Shown here piece after piece: positions 1-7,149 of a DNA stretch of 12,605 nt. This stretch comes from Rhodoferax sp. (GTDB lineage: Bacteria; Pseudomonadota; Gammaproteobacteria; Burkholderiales; Burkholderiaceae_C). Made by a program: the position numbers and the translations under genes. Positions within the stretch are counted from its first letter, which is position 1; every line of letters begins with the position of its first letter. The notes under the pieces were generated by a model. That model ran no database searches. It worked only from the letters and a program-made list of their open reading frames with translations, and was not told the DNA's origin. Where the stretch lies: assembly GCA_020048795.1 (NCBI GenBank), contig JAIFMA010000244.1, forward strand, positions 1 to 12,605, written 5' to 3'.

Positions 1-102
1 CTGGTCAGCATTCCGATGCGCGGTGCGGTTGAAAGCCTGAACGTGTCAGTGGCCAGCGGGGTCTGCCTGTACGAGGCGCTGCGCCAGCGTACCCAGGGCT
101 AA
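1..102 (+). CDS. rlmB: RlmB/TrmH-family 23S rRNA 2'-O-methyltransferase, C-terminal end only
   Basis: Only the last 33 codons and the TAA stop are inside the window. The frame opens at base 1 and reads LVSIPMRGAVESLNVSVASG, then a short tail ending RQRTQG. The IPM-x-G-x-V-x-SLNVSVA segment is the C-terminal SPOUT motif that forms the SAM-binding knot in TrmH/RlmB enzymes. RlmB methylates the 2'-O of G2251 in the 23S rRNA peptidyl-transferase region (E. coli numbering). Other SPOUT 2'-O-methyltransferases of the TrmH family share this motif, so the exact substrate is inferred from the tail, which suits RlmB well. It converges on the creA-like gene with 22 bp between stop codons; I see no clear terminator hairpin there. 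Confidence 0.8.
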   Translation: MVSIPMRGAVESLNVSVASGVCLYEALRQRTQG

Positions 103-124
103 TGCTTGCAGCCTGGGGTGACGG

Positions 125-592
125 TTACTTCAGCGGGATCGGCTGGGCGGCGGGCACCGGTACCGCGGTGACGCTGTTTTTCGGGCTGCCGTCAATGATC
201 TTGTCAGAGTACACCAGATAAACCAGCGTGTTGCGTTTCACATCGACCATCCGCACCACCCGCACATGTTTGAACAAAAATGACGAACGGGCGTTAAATA
301 CTTCGTCCTGCTTGTCGATCTTGCCTTTGAACGCGATGGGTCCGACCTGGCGGCACGCCACCGAAGCGTCCGAGGTGTCTTCGGCCAGCCCCAAGGCCCC
401 CTTGTACCCACCGGTTTTGGCGTGCGACAAGTAGCACGCAACGCCCTCGACCTCAGGATCGTCAAAAACATCAACCACCACCTTGTCGTTGGGGCTGAGC
501 AGCTTGAAGGTGGTGCTGACATCGCCGACGGTTTCAGCACTGACGCTGGCGATGGTTGAGCACAGGGCGAGCAAGGCAAGCATTTTTTTCAT
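125..592 (-). CDS. creA: CreA-family exported protein
   Basis: A 155-residue protein. I start it at the ATG giving MKKMLALLALCSTIASVSA, a textbook Sec signal peptide (two Lys, hydrophobic core, A-x-A cleavage near residue 19), rather than at an in-frame ATG 60 bases upstream that would bury the signal; no strong ribosome-binding site decides between them. The mature part matches the CreA family (DUF-type, Pfam CreA): DKVVVDVFDDPEVEGVACYL near residues 36-55, a GGYKG turn at 61-65, a second Cys at 80 (ACRQVGP) and the YLVYSDKIIDGSPKNS block at 125-140. Cys53 and Cys80 could form a disulfide in the periplasm. The molecular function of CreA is not established. It lies 56 bp downstream of ygfZ on the same strand and may be co-transcribed with it. 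Confidence 0.88.
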   Translation of the reverse strand: MKKMLALLALCSTIASVSAETVGDVSTTFKLLSPNDKVVVDVFDDPEVEGVACYLSHAKTGGYKGALGLAEDTSDASVACRQVGPIAFKGKIDKQDEVFNARSSFLFKHVRVVRMVDVKRNTLVYLVYSDKIIDGSPKNSVTAVPVPAAQPIPLK

Positions 593-648
593 GAAGGACT
601 CGCAGTCAGTTATTGCAATGTGTTTAGCGGCAGTCAGCAGCTGGCAGG

Positions 649-1596
649 TCAAATATCCGCCAGCAAAGGGTAGGGCGGTGGTGACAGTGTCAAGCTTGGC
701 CCGTCAACACGCCCAAGGTGCACATCACCGGCCTCGAAGGCACTGATCTGCATCGACACGATGGCATCAAAGCCCCCTGTGGGTGATGCCGCGGCTTGCG
801 CTACGGTGCCACAGGGCTGCCCATCGTCACCCTTGGCAAACACTTCATCGCCAGCGGCCATCGGGCTGTCACAGTGGGCCAGATAGGCGCGGCGCTTGAG
901 CGTGCCGCGAAACTGGCTGCGCGCCACCACCTCTTGTCCCGGGTAACAACCTTTTTTGAAGTTCACCCCGCCCACCGATTCATAGTTCAGCATCTGTGGC
1001 ACAAAGGCATCAGCAATGGGAGGGCTGATGATGGCAATGCCGCTGCGCACCTCGCTCCAGTCCCACAAGGCCACAGGCAGACCGACACCCGTCGGCGCGG
1101 CCTGGCCAACTGGCGCGATCCAGAGAGCCCGAGCTACCCCATCGGATGGATAAAGATGTATCAAGGATGTGGTATCAAAATCGGCTTTTGCCCATGGTGT
1201 GACTGCGCTGATAGCTCTTGATTCAATAGCATTCTGAAGTGTCGGGCCGGCCAGTCCAAACATCGCAAATTCGGCACTGGCATCGCTCAGCTTGACTTTG
1301 GCACGCATCACAAACATGGACAAGCGCTTGAGTGTGGTCTGCAGAACGTCGCGATGGCAGATCAGCAGGATGTCGGCCGGGCTACGTTTAAAACCCATGA
1401 AACTGGCTTGCAGCCGTCCTCGGGCACTACAAAAACCTGCCAAACGGGCTTCGCATAAGCTCAGCAGCACAAAGTCCTGCGTTAACTGGCCGTGCAGAAA
1501 ACGGGCGGCATCGTCACCTTGCACACGAATCAGCCCGTAAGATGCCAGCGGGGCCACGCCATCAAGAAATTGAGTTGAGATTTGCATGGCGCGCAT
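649..1596 (-). CDS. ygfZ: YgfZ/GcvT-like folate-binding protein for Fe-S cluster maintenance
   Basis: A 315-residue cytosolic protein of the GcvT-related YgfZ/IBA57 family, which uses tetrahydrofolate to help assemble or repair certain Fe-S enzymes such as MiaB. The diagnostic signature is visible at residues 213-225: KKGCYPGQEVVAR, with the conserved Cys217 (K-G-C-Y-x-G-Q-E). The N-terminus has the family pattern LIRVQGDDAARFLHGQLTQD (residues 22-41). The ATG at 1596 is preceded by AGGGGG with 7 bases of spacing, which supports it over a second ATG three codons in. It is divergent from mltG with only 35 bp between the start codons, so promoter elements must overlap coding sequence. Its stop lies 56 bp upstream of the creA-like start. 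Confidence 0.93.
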   Translation of the reverse strand: MRAMQISTQFLDGVAPLASYGLIRVQGDDAARFLHGQLTQDFVLLSLCEARLAGFCSARGRLQASFMGFKRSPADILLICHRDVLQTTLKRLSMFVMRAKVKLSDASAEFAMFGLAGPTLQNAIESRAISAVTPWAKADFDTTSLIHLYPSDGVARALWIAPVGQAAPTGVGLPVALWDWSEVRSGIAIISPPIADAFVPQMLNYESVGGVNFKKGCYPGQEVVARSQFRGTLKRRAYLAHCDSPMAAGDEVFAKGDDGQPCGTVAQAAASPTGGFDAIVSMQISAFEAGDVHLGRVDGPSLTLSPPPYPLLADI

Positions 1597-1602
1597 TATG
1601 AT
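1575..1602 (+). promoter_or_regulatory. Candidate sigma70 promoter of the mltG-tmk-holB-pilZ-tatD operon
   Basis: TTGAGA at 1575-1580 (5 of 6 to the -35 consensus), a 16-base spacer, then TATGAT at 1597-1602 (5 of 6 to the -10 consensus). The predicted transcript would begin near 1609, just ahead of the mltG ribosome-binding site. The -35 box and spacer lie inside the first codons of the divergent ygfZ gene. Inferred from sequence match only. Confidence 0.45.
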
Positions 1603-1617
1603 GCCCCCTGATTTTCC

Positions 1618-1624
1618 AGGAAGG
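1618..1624 (+). promoter_or_regulatory. Ribosome-binding site of mltG, supporting a TTG start
   Basis: AGGAAGG lies 7 bases before the TTG at 1632 and 10 bases before the adjacent GTG at 1635. No in-frame ATG is nearby, so mltG must begin at a non-ATG codon; spacing favours TTG. Confidence 0.6.
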
Positions 1625-1631
1625 TTAAAGG

Positions 1632-2618
1632 TTGGTGCGTCGTCTGATCGGTTTTTTGCTGGGCTTGGTATTGCTGACTGCTGCGCTGGGTGGCTGGTGG
1701 GTCAACCACGCCCTGACACTCACCACTGAGGTGGTCGATCTGTCCATTGAACCGGGCACCTCGCCGCGTGCCGTGGCACAAGCTGCGGTTGACGCGGGGG
1801 TGAACACATCGGCGCTGGCCTTGTACTGGTGGTTTCGTTTGTCCGGGCAAGATCGGCTGATCAAGGCCGGCAGTTATGAGTTTGAGGGCGAATTGACACC
1901 CGCGACCCTGCTGGCCAGGCTGGTGCGGGGTGATGCGGCGATGCGCGCGGTGACACTGGTGGAGGGCTGGACCTTCAAACAGGTCCGTGCGGCGCTACGT
2001 AAAGCAGAGCAGCTAACGCCTGATACATATGGACTGGAGCCTGATTTGATCATGAATAATCTGGATCGCCCCGGACTGCCGGCAGAAGGACGTTTTTACC
2101 CGGATACCTATACTTATGCCAAAGGAAGCAGTGATCTGGCACTGCTCAAGCGTGCGCTGCGGGCGATGGATGCACATCTGCAAGTCGCCTGGCAGGCACG
2201 CCAGTCCGACACCCCACTCAAGACCCCAGAGCAATTGCTGACGCTGGCAAGCATTGTTGAAAAGGAAACCGGCCTGGCCCGCGACCGCCCCATGATCGCC
2301 TCGGTTTTTACCAACCGTTTGCGCCTCGGGATGCCGCTGCAAACTGATCCAACGGTGATTTATGGCATGGGTCAGCAGTTTGACGGTAATCTGCGCAAAC
2401 GTGATTTACTGACCGACACGCCCTGGAACACCTACACCCGGGGGGGTCTGCCACCCACGCCCATTGCCATGCCCGGCAAGGCCGCTCTGCTAGCCGCGGC
2501 CCAACCCGCGCAAAGCCGGGCGCTGTATTTTGTGGCGCGCGGTGATGGCAGCAGCGAGTTCAGTGAAAATCTTGAGTCACACAACCGTGCTGTCAACAAA
2601 TTTCAGCGCGGGCAATGA
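1632..2618 (+). CDS. mltG: MltG endolytic transglycosylase (glycan strand terminase)
   Basis: A 328-residue inner-membrane protein with a single N-terminal anchor (about residues 4-24, after MVRR) and a periplasmic YceG/MltG domain. MltG cuts nascent peptidoglycan strands and is thought to set their length. Residues 111-121 (EGWTFKQVRAA) belong to the LysM-like subdomain. The catalytic core reads LASIVEKETG at 205-214, followed by SVFTNRL, LQTDPTVIYGMG at 236-247 and NTYTRGGLPPTPI at 266-278. The catalytic Glu of the family (E218 in E. coli) falls within IVEKET, so Glu210 or Glu212 here. The C-terminus FSENLESHNRAVNKFQ is typical. Start is TTG, or GTG one codon later, behind a good AGGAAGG. 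It heads the operon; tmk follows after 16 bp, as in E. coli and Pseudomonas. Confidence 0.96.
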   Translation: MVRRLIGFLLGLVLLTAALGGWWVNHALTLTTEVVDLSIEPGTSPRAVAQAAVDAGVNTSALALYWWFRLSGQDRLIKAGSYEFEGELTPATLLARLVRGDAAMRAVTLVEGWTFKQVRAALRKAEQLTPDTYGLEPDLIMNNLDRPGLPAEGRFYPDTYTYAKGSSDLALLKRALRAMDAHLQVAWQARQSDTPLKTPEQLLTLASIVEKETGLARDRPMIASVFTNRLRLGMPLQTDPTVIYGMGQQFDGNLRKRDLLTDTPWNTYTRGGLPPTPIAMPGKAALLAAAQPAQSRALYFVARGDGSSEFSENLESHNRAVNKFQRGQ

Positions 2619-2634
2619 GTTTTCAGGTCCAGCT

Positions 2635-3282
2635 ATGACACAACCCGGTCTTTTCATCAGTTTCGAGGGCATCGACGGCGCCGGCAAGTCGACCCACATG
2701 GCGGCACTGGCGCAAGCCTTTGAGGCGCAGGGCAGGGTGGTGACACGCACGCGTGAGCCCGGCGGTACAGCGCTGGCAGAACAGTTGCGCGAGCTGGTTT
2801 TACAAGCGGCCATGGACCCGATGACCGAAGCCCTGTTGGTGTTTGCCGCCCGACGTGACCATTTGCAACAACTCATCGAGCCAGCATTGGCGCGCGGTGA
2901 GGTGGTGCTGTGCGACCGGTTTACCGATGCCACTTTTGCCTATCAGGGAATGGGACGTGGTTTTGATCTGAAAACACTACACTATTTGGAGCAGCTAGTG
3001 CAGACTGTAAAAGGGCTGGACGGTGATTTGATCCGACAACCTGAATTGACAATCTGGTTCGCACTTGACCCCCGGGTGGCGGCCCAGCGGCTGGCTGGGG
3101 CGCGCTTGCCCGACAAGTTTGAGTCACAACCGGTGGATTTTTTTAGCCGGGTCAGTGACGGCTATTTGCAGCGCCTGCTGGCCCATCCGCAACGTTTTGC
3201 CCGCATCGCGGCTGAACAGTCGCGTGAAACGGTCTGGCAAGCCGTGCTCAATGTGGTGCGGCAGCGGGGCTGGCTGGCATGA
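2635..3282 (+). CDS. tmk: Thymidylate kinase (dTMP kinase)
   Basis: A 215-residue cytosolic enzyme that phosphorylates dTMP to dTDP with ATP, the step that commits thymidylate to dTTP. The P-loop is EGIDGAGKST at residues 11-20, the TREPGG motif at 38-43 and the substrate-site DRF at 94-96 with AYQGMGRG at 102-109. The LID region (about 152-170, R..GARLPDKFESQPVDFF) carries its basic residues within the LID, as in E. coli-type enzymes. An open frame extends 35 codons upstream into mltG, but the ATG at 2635 gives the normal family N-terminus and has an AGG 7 bases upstream. The stop overlaps the holB start in an ATGA junction. Confidence 0.97.
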   Translation: MTQPGLFISFEGIDGAGKSTHMAALAQAFEAQGRVVTRTREPGGTALAEQLRELVLQAAMDPMTEALLVFAARRDHLQQLIEPALARGEVVLCDRFTDATFAYQGMGRGFDLKTLHYLEQLVQTVKGLDGDLIRQPELTIWFALDPRVAAQRLAGARLPDKFESQPVDFFSRVSDGYLQRLLAHPQRFARIAAEQSRETVWQAVLNVVRQRGWLA

Positions 3283-4289
3283 GTCAGAACCTCAGTGGTG
3301 CACGGCCTGGCGTGGCACCGTGGATAGCGGCCCAAACACAGACCCTGCTGGCCCAGCGTGGTCATGCCTGGCTGTTGGCCGGACCCTCCGGACTGGGTCA
3401 GTACGACCTGTCGCTGGCGCTGGCACGCGCCTGGTTGTGTGACCAGCCCACCGGGCAGGGTGCTTGCGGACAATGTGCCAGTTGCCACGCAGTGGCTGTG
3501 CGGGCCCACGCCGACTTGTCGGTGCTGATGCCTGAAGCCGTGCAGCTCGACCTGGGCTGGCCTCTGAGTGAAAAGGCGCAAGATGAAATTGATGCCAAGA
3601 AGCGCAAACCCAGCAAGGAAATTCGCGTTGAGGCGATGCGTGACACGGTTGAATTCGCACAGCGCACCAGTGCCCGGGGGCGTGGCAAGGTGGTACTGGT
3701 GTTTCCGGCCGAATGCATGAATGTGTTCACTGCCAATGCCTTGTTGAAAACTCTGGAGGAGCCCGCCGGCGATGTCAAATTTGTGCTGGCCACCGATGCC
3801 GCGCATCAGTTGCTGCCAACCATCCGCAGCCGGTGCCTGGGCCACACCATGACCTGGCCCGATCCGGCCCAGGCCCTGAACTGGCTGGTGTTGCAAGGTG
3901 TGCCGGCCGCCGTGGCCGCAGTGGCCTTGCGTGCGGCGGGCGGGCGGGCACAGGATGCGTTGTTATTTGCCACCCTGGGCGACAGCTGGAAGTTGCTGCC
4001 CCGCTTGGTTCAGCGCGGTGATCTGGGCGCCTTCAAGGATTGGACAGCGGCACAGGTGGTGGACGCGCTGCACAAAATCTGCCATGACCTGTTGTCCATG
4101 AAAGCCGGGGCGTCACCCAGATTTTTTGACGCAGCAGACCTGCCCACGCCAGGTTCCTGGCGCAGTCTGACGGGCTGGGCCAAGTCCCTGAGCGAGACCC
4201 GGCGTACCGTAGAGCATCCGTTTAACGCCGGACTGATGCTCGAATCTCTCATCAGTCAGGCGCAATTGACTCTAAACTCCAAGACATGA
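3279..4289 (+). CDS. holB: DNA polymerase III subunit delta-prime
   Basis: A 336-residue clamp-loader subunit that helps open and load the beta sliding clamp. It shows the delta-prime hallmarks: a degenerate P-loop (AGPSGLGQYD at 34-43, lacking the Lys-Thr/Ser needed for ATP binding), a zinc-binding set at Cys54, Cys63, Cys66 and Cys69 with the same C-x8-C-x2-C-x2-C spacing as E. coli, ANALLKTLEEP at 152-162, and the SRC motif at 184-186 (arginine finger). Relative to my recollection of E. coli HolB there is an extra charged, Lys-rich stretch of roughly 20 residues around 90-115 (including DAKKRKPSKE), between the zinc module and the following helix. It overlaps tmk by 4 bp upstream and the PilZ gene by 4 bp downstream, so coupled translation is likely. 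Confidence 0.95.
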   Translation: MSQNLSGARPGVAPWIAAQTQTLLAQRGHAWLLAGPSGLGQYDLSLALARAWLCDQPTGQGACGQCASCHAVAVRAHADLSVLMPEAVQLDLGWPLSEKAQDEIDAKKRKPSKEIRVEAMRDTVEFAQRTSARGRGKVVLVFPAECMNVFTANALLKTLEEPAGDVKFVLATDAAHQLLPTIRSRCLGHTMTWPDPAQALNWLVLQGVPAAVAAVALRAAGGRAQDALLFATLGDSWKLLPRLVQRGDLGAFKDWTAAQVVDALHKICHDLLSMKAGASPRFFDAADLPTPGSWRSLTGWAKSLSETRRTVEHPFNAGLMLESLISQAQLTLNSKT

Positions 4290-4657
4290 AAACACCCCCG
4301 AACAGCGGCCAAAGGGTTCCACGCCCCAGTGTGATTCAGTTGGCCATCAAGGATTTGTCAGCCCTGGCCGCGGCCTACATGCCGATATTGATGAATGGTG
4401 GCATCTTTATTCCGACTGACCGCGAATACCAATTGGGTGATGCCGTGTATGTGCTGATTTCACTGCCGGATGATCCACAACGTTATCCGGTTGCCGCCAA
4501 AGTAGCCTGGGTGACACCAGCGCGTGCCACTGGCGGTCGAACCCAGGGCGTGGGCGTGCGTTTTCCTGACGACGAAAAATCAACGGCGCTGAAGACCAAG
4601 ATCGAAGATCTGCTGAATGGCTACGTGGCCACCGACCGTTCCACGCAAACCATCTGA
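4286..4657 (+). CDS. pilZ: PilZ-domain protein of the type IV pilus class
   Basis: A 123-residue protein matching the single-domain PilZ proteins found next to holB in Pseudomonas, Xanthomonas and relatives. Visible family features are LSALAAAYMPILMNGGIFIP (residues 24-43), a YQLGDAVYVLISLPDDP segment (48-64) and GVGVRF at 88-93. The N-terminal RxxxR and the D/N-x-S-x-x-G c-di-GMP-binding motifs of canonical PilZ domains are not intact (NGGIFIP occupies the second site), as in P. aeruginosa PilZ, which does not bind c-di-GMP and works through the PilB ATPase and FimX. A role in type IV pilus assembly or twitching is therefore inferred. It starts inside the end of holB (ATGA) and is followed by tatD after 9 bp. 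No other pilus gene is in the window. Confidence 0.88.
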   Translation: MKTPPNSGQRVPRPSVIQLAIKDLSALAAAYMPILMNGGIFIPTDREYQLGDAVYVLISLPDDPQRYPVAAKVAWVTPARATGGRTQGVGVRFPDDEKSTALKTKIEDLLNGYVATDRSTQTI

Positions 4658-4666
4658 GCGACTTGC

Positions 4667-5464
4667 ATGTTCACAGATTCCCACTGTCATCTGAATTTTC
4701 CTGAATTGGTCAGTCAGCTGCCAGCCATTTTGCAGGCGATGGAAAACGCCCAGGTGGATCGTGCGCTTTGCATCAGCACCACGCTGGAGGAGTTTGCGGC
4801 AGTCCACCAGTTGGCATTAAGCCATCGCCATTTGTGGGCTACAGCCGGTGTGCACCCCGACAACGAGGGTGTCAGGGAGCCAGATCTGGCAGATTTGGTC
4901 ATGCTGGGCAGTTTGCCGCGGGTTGTTGCTATCGGGGAAACCGGGCTCGATTACTACCGGCTGAACGGTCGCAGTGTGGCCGACATGCAGTGGCAACGTG
5001 AGCGATTTCGCACCCACATCCGTGCCGCCCGTGAATTGTGCAAACCGCTGGTGATCCATACGCGAAGTGCATCGCAAGACACGCTGGCCATTTTGCGCGA
5101 CGAGGGTGAAAACGGCTCGGCTGGCAGTGTCGGCGGGGTGTTTCATTGTTTTACCGAAGATCAACAAACCGCTCGCGAGGCGCTGGATCTGGGTTTTTAC
5201 ATTTCTTTTTCCGGCATCCTGACTTTCAAGAGCGCACAAGCCATTCGGGACGTGGCGAGTTGGGTGCCGCTGGATCGGCTCCTGATCGAAACCGACAGCC
5301 CTTATCTGGCACCCGTACCACATCGGGGAAAAACCAACAATCCCTCGTTGGTGCCGCTGGTTGCAGCCCAGTTGGCACAGCTTCGGCAAGTATCGGTCGA
5401 TCAGATGGCACGGATCACCCGTGACAATTTTGATGAGCTGTTCAAGGAGGTTCAAGGGTGCTGA
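4667..5464 (+). CDS. tatD: TatD-family metal-dependent deoxyribonuclease
   Basis: A 265-residue TIM-barrel hydrolase of the TatD/YcfH/YjjV family, metal-dependent DNA 3'-5' exonucleases implicated in DNA repair and degradation. Metal ligands are all visible: HCH at His6 and His8 (TDSHCHLNFP), Glu91 in IGETGLDYY, His131 in VIHTRSA, His160 in GVFHCFTED, and Asp210 in LIETDSPYLAP. GVHP at 61-64 and GKTNNPSLV at 221-229 are further family blocks. Length is normal for the family. By position after holB it is the E. coli ycfH equivalent. The ATG at 4667 has only a weak upstream GAG, so translation may depend on ribosomes finishing the PilZ gene. The last 7 bp overlap the start of the ankyrin gene. 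Confidence 0.94.
   Translation: MFTDSHCHLNFPELVSQLPAILQAMENAQVDRALCISTTLEEFAAVHQLALSHRHLWATAGVHPDNEGVREPDLADLVMLGSLPRVVAIGETGLDYYRLNGRSVADMQWQRERFRTHIRAARELCKPLVIHTRSASQDTLAILRDEGENGSAGSVGGVFHCFTEDQQTAREALDLGFYISFSGILTFKSAQAIRDVASWVPLDRLLIETDSPYLAPVPHRGKTNNPSLVPLVAAQLAQLRQVSVDQMARITRDNFDELFKEVQGC
5444..5451 (+). promoter_or_regulatory. Strong ribosome-binding site fixing the ankyrin gene start
   Basis: AAGGAGGT, a near-perfect Shine-Dalgarno sequence, lies inside the last codons of tatD and 6 bases before the GTG at 5458. It decides the start, since no in-frame ATG follows in the signal-peptide region. Confidence 0.7.
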
Positions 5465-6141
5465 ACGGGCGTGTTTCGAATTTCAGATATCACATTAAAT
5501 ATGTTCTTTATCTAATTGTTTTAATTGGATTTTCTAAGGCTTATTGTGGTGCCTATGATGACTTTTTCAGCGCCATCAAGCAAGACCATGCAAGTGCTGT
5601 AAGGGTTTTGCTGCAGCGTGGTTTTGACCCCAATACCGTCAATCCGGCGGGTCAGTATGGGTTGATGCTGGCGATCAGTGAGCCGTCCCCGAAAGTAGCC
5701 CGATTGCTGATTGACTGGCCTGGGACAAAAGCTGAGCTCCGCAACCAAGCTGACGAAAGCCCGCTGATGCTGGCATCTTTGGCGGGTGACCTTGAAATGT
5801 GCCGCCTGCTGATCCAAAAAAATGCTGATGTCAACAAACCGGGTTGGGCACCGCTGCATTACGCCGCCACCCATGGGCATTTGTCGGTCATGCGTCTGCT
5901 GCTTGAGGAAAATGCATACATCGATGCAGCGTCACCCAACGGCACGACCCCCTTGATGATGGCGGCGCACTACGGTACGCCATCAGCGGTCAAACTGTTG
6001 CTCGAAGCTGGCGCAGACCCACTGTTAAAAAACATTCAGGGATTGTCGGCCATTGACTTCGCCCAAAGCGGCCATCGGGACGAATCGTTGCAGACGATCC
6101 AGGCATTCATCCGGGGCCTGCACGGCAAAGGAACTTGGTAA
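5458..6141 (+). CDS. Exported or membrane-anchored ankyrin-repeat protein
   Basis: A 227-residue protein starting at GTG. Residues 15-32 (YVLYLIVLIGFSKAYCGA) form a hydrophobic segment after a basic N-terminus, so it is a signal peptide or a single anchor; the remainder would then be periplasmic. From about residue 33 to 220 the protein is built of five to six ankyrin repeats; the clearest are LMLASLAGDLEMCRLLIQKN (103-122), LHYAATHGHLSVMRLLLEEN (133-152) and LMMAAHYGTPSAVKLLLEAG (166-185). Ankyrin repeats bind protein partners, and the partner is unknown. The gene overlaps tatD by 7 bp, so it probably belongs to the mltG operon. Its first ~30 codons are markedly AT-richer than the surrounding DNA. 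Exported ankyrin proteins of this size occur in many proteobacteria; I assign no specific function. Confidence 0.88.
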   Translation: MLNGRVSNFRYHIKYVLYLIVLIGFSKAYCGAYDDFFSAIKQDHASAVRVLLQRGFDPNTVNPAGQYGLMLAISEPSPKVARLLIDWPGTKAELRNQADESPLMLASLAGDLEMCRLLIQKNADVNKPGWAPLHYAATHGHLSVMRLLLEENAYIDAASPNGTTPLMMAAHYGTPSAVKLLLEAGADPLLKNIQGLSAIDFAQSGHRDESLQTIQAFIRGLHGKGTW

Positions 6142-6222
6142 TGGATCGATCTTTGACTTTATACGATGTATATTATGTTAAGTAGGATGGACTGATTCAT
6201 CTCGAACAATGATTGAACCGCC

Positions 6223-7137
6223 CTATAACACTGAAAAAGTGATGACGGGGGCACTGAGATCGCCGAACGGTGTGCCCAGAGAGATTTCACCGCGACCATG
6301 CAGCACACATTCTTCGCGACGCAGCAGCAAATCAGCACCGCCGCCAGAAAACCGGACCCAACTGCCGTACGAGCTGACATCGACCAGCACCACGCAGCCA
6401 TTGCGCCAATCCACCCGCGCATGGGTACGCGACACCCGGGCATCATTTACCAGAAATTCGACTTGACGTGTGCGTCCGATGTAGATCGGCATTTCAAATG
6501 ATTTGAATGTCTTGTGGCTGTCCAACCATGTGAGTTCAATCTGTCCACCCAGCGAGTCCGCCATGGCATCGTCGAACATGGAATTTGGCGGTGCCGCAAT
6601 CGTGAACAAATCGGCATTGACATCTTCCTGCCATTCAATCTGGCAAACCGTACAAGGCTCGGACCGTCCACGGATGTGAATCGGACCCAGAGGACGAATC
6701 TGGATATCCGCCGCAACATGACCATCCATGATGGCCGCACTATTCGCCCAGATCTGATGCGGACCGGTCAATTCACTCAAACGTGCCGCAATGTTGACGG
6801 CATCGCCATAACAATCGTCATCGACCACCTCGACATCGCCACGGGCCACCCCGATTCGTAAGGGCATGTAAGACTTCGGTGCCGTATGGCTCAGCAACAC
6901 CTGGTAGGCGCGTTGCATGTCAACCACAGCAGCCAAAGCGGTTGAGTTTTCTTCAAACGTGGCAAGCACACCATCACCCAGGAATTTGACAACTCGTCCA
7001 CCATGGGAATGGAACTTCTGCGCCACCCAGGCTGTAATCCGCGTGACAGCCTCGGTCGCCCGGGCATTGCCCAGGGCCTCAAATACCCCTGTGCTACCAA
7101 ACAGGTCAGCAAAGACAACGGTGGATTGAACGCCCAT
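6223..7137 (-). CDS. Soluble class III adenylate cyclase with C-terminal FHA domain
   Basis: A 304-residue protein with no signal or membrane segment. Residues 1-170 are a class III cyclase homology domain: metal ligands Asp11 (VVFADLFGST) and Asp55 (KFLGDG), adenine-selecting Lys51 and Asp108 (DDDCYGD), and transition-state Asn115 and Arg119 (VNIAAR). With these in place it should make cAMP from ATP after dimerising. Residues about 200-304 form a forkhead-associated domain: IGR at 220-222, SRTH at 236-239 (phosphopeptide-binding Ser and Arg), then DVSSYGSW at 253-260. The Asn usual in S-x-N-G is Tyr257 here. FHA domains read phosphothreonine, so activity or partner choice may respond to Ser/Thr phosphorylation (inference). 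The ATG at 7137 has only a weak AAGG upstream. It lies 83 bp downstream of ldcA on the same strand and converges on the ankyrin gene. Confidence 0.92.
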   Translation of the reverse strand: MGVQSTVVFADLFGSTGVFEALGNARATEAVTRITAWVAQKFHSHGGRVVKFLGDGVLATFEENSTALAAVVDMQRAYQVLLSHTAPKSYMPLRIGVARGDVEVVDDDCYGDAVNIAARLSELTGPHQIWANSAAIMDGHVAADIQIRPLGPIHIRGRSEPCTVCQIEWQEDVNADLFTIAAPPNSMFDDAMADSLGGQIELTWLDSHKTFKSFEMPIYIGRTRQVEFLVNDARVSRTHARVDWRNGCVVLVDVSSYGSWVRFSGGGADLLLRREECVLHGRGEISLGTPFGDLSAPVITFSVL

Positions 7138-7149
7138 TCAACAAAAACC

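Noticed and set aside
602..637. Two copies of GCAGTCAG (602-609 and 630-637) between creA and ygfZ
   Set aside because: Eight-base direct repeats 28 bp apart are plausible by chance, and no promoter element aligns convincingly with them.
3162..3896. Minus-strand open frame of 244 codons across the tmk/holB junction
   Set aside because: It is antisense to two well-supported conserved genes, has Gly/Gln/His-rich low-information sequence, and no ribosome-binding site or family resemblance.
4817..5455. Minus-strand open frame of 212 codons opposite tatD
   Set aside because: Antisense shadow of a conserved gene, with no recognisable motif.
6142..6222. Possible terminator in the convergent gap between the ankyrin and FHA-cyclase genes
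   Set aside because: The 81-bp region is AT-rich but I could not find a GC-rich stem followed by a T-run on either strand.
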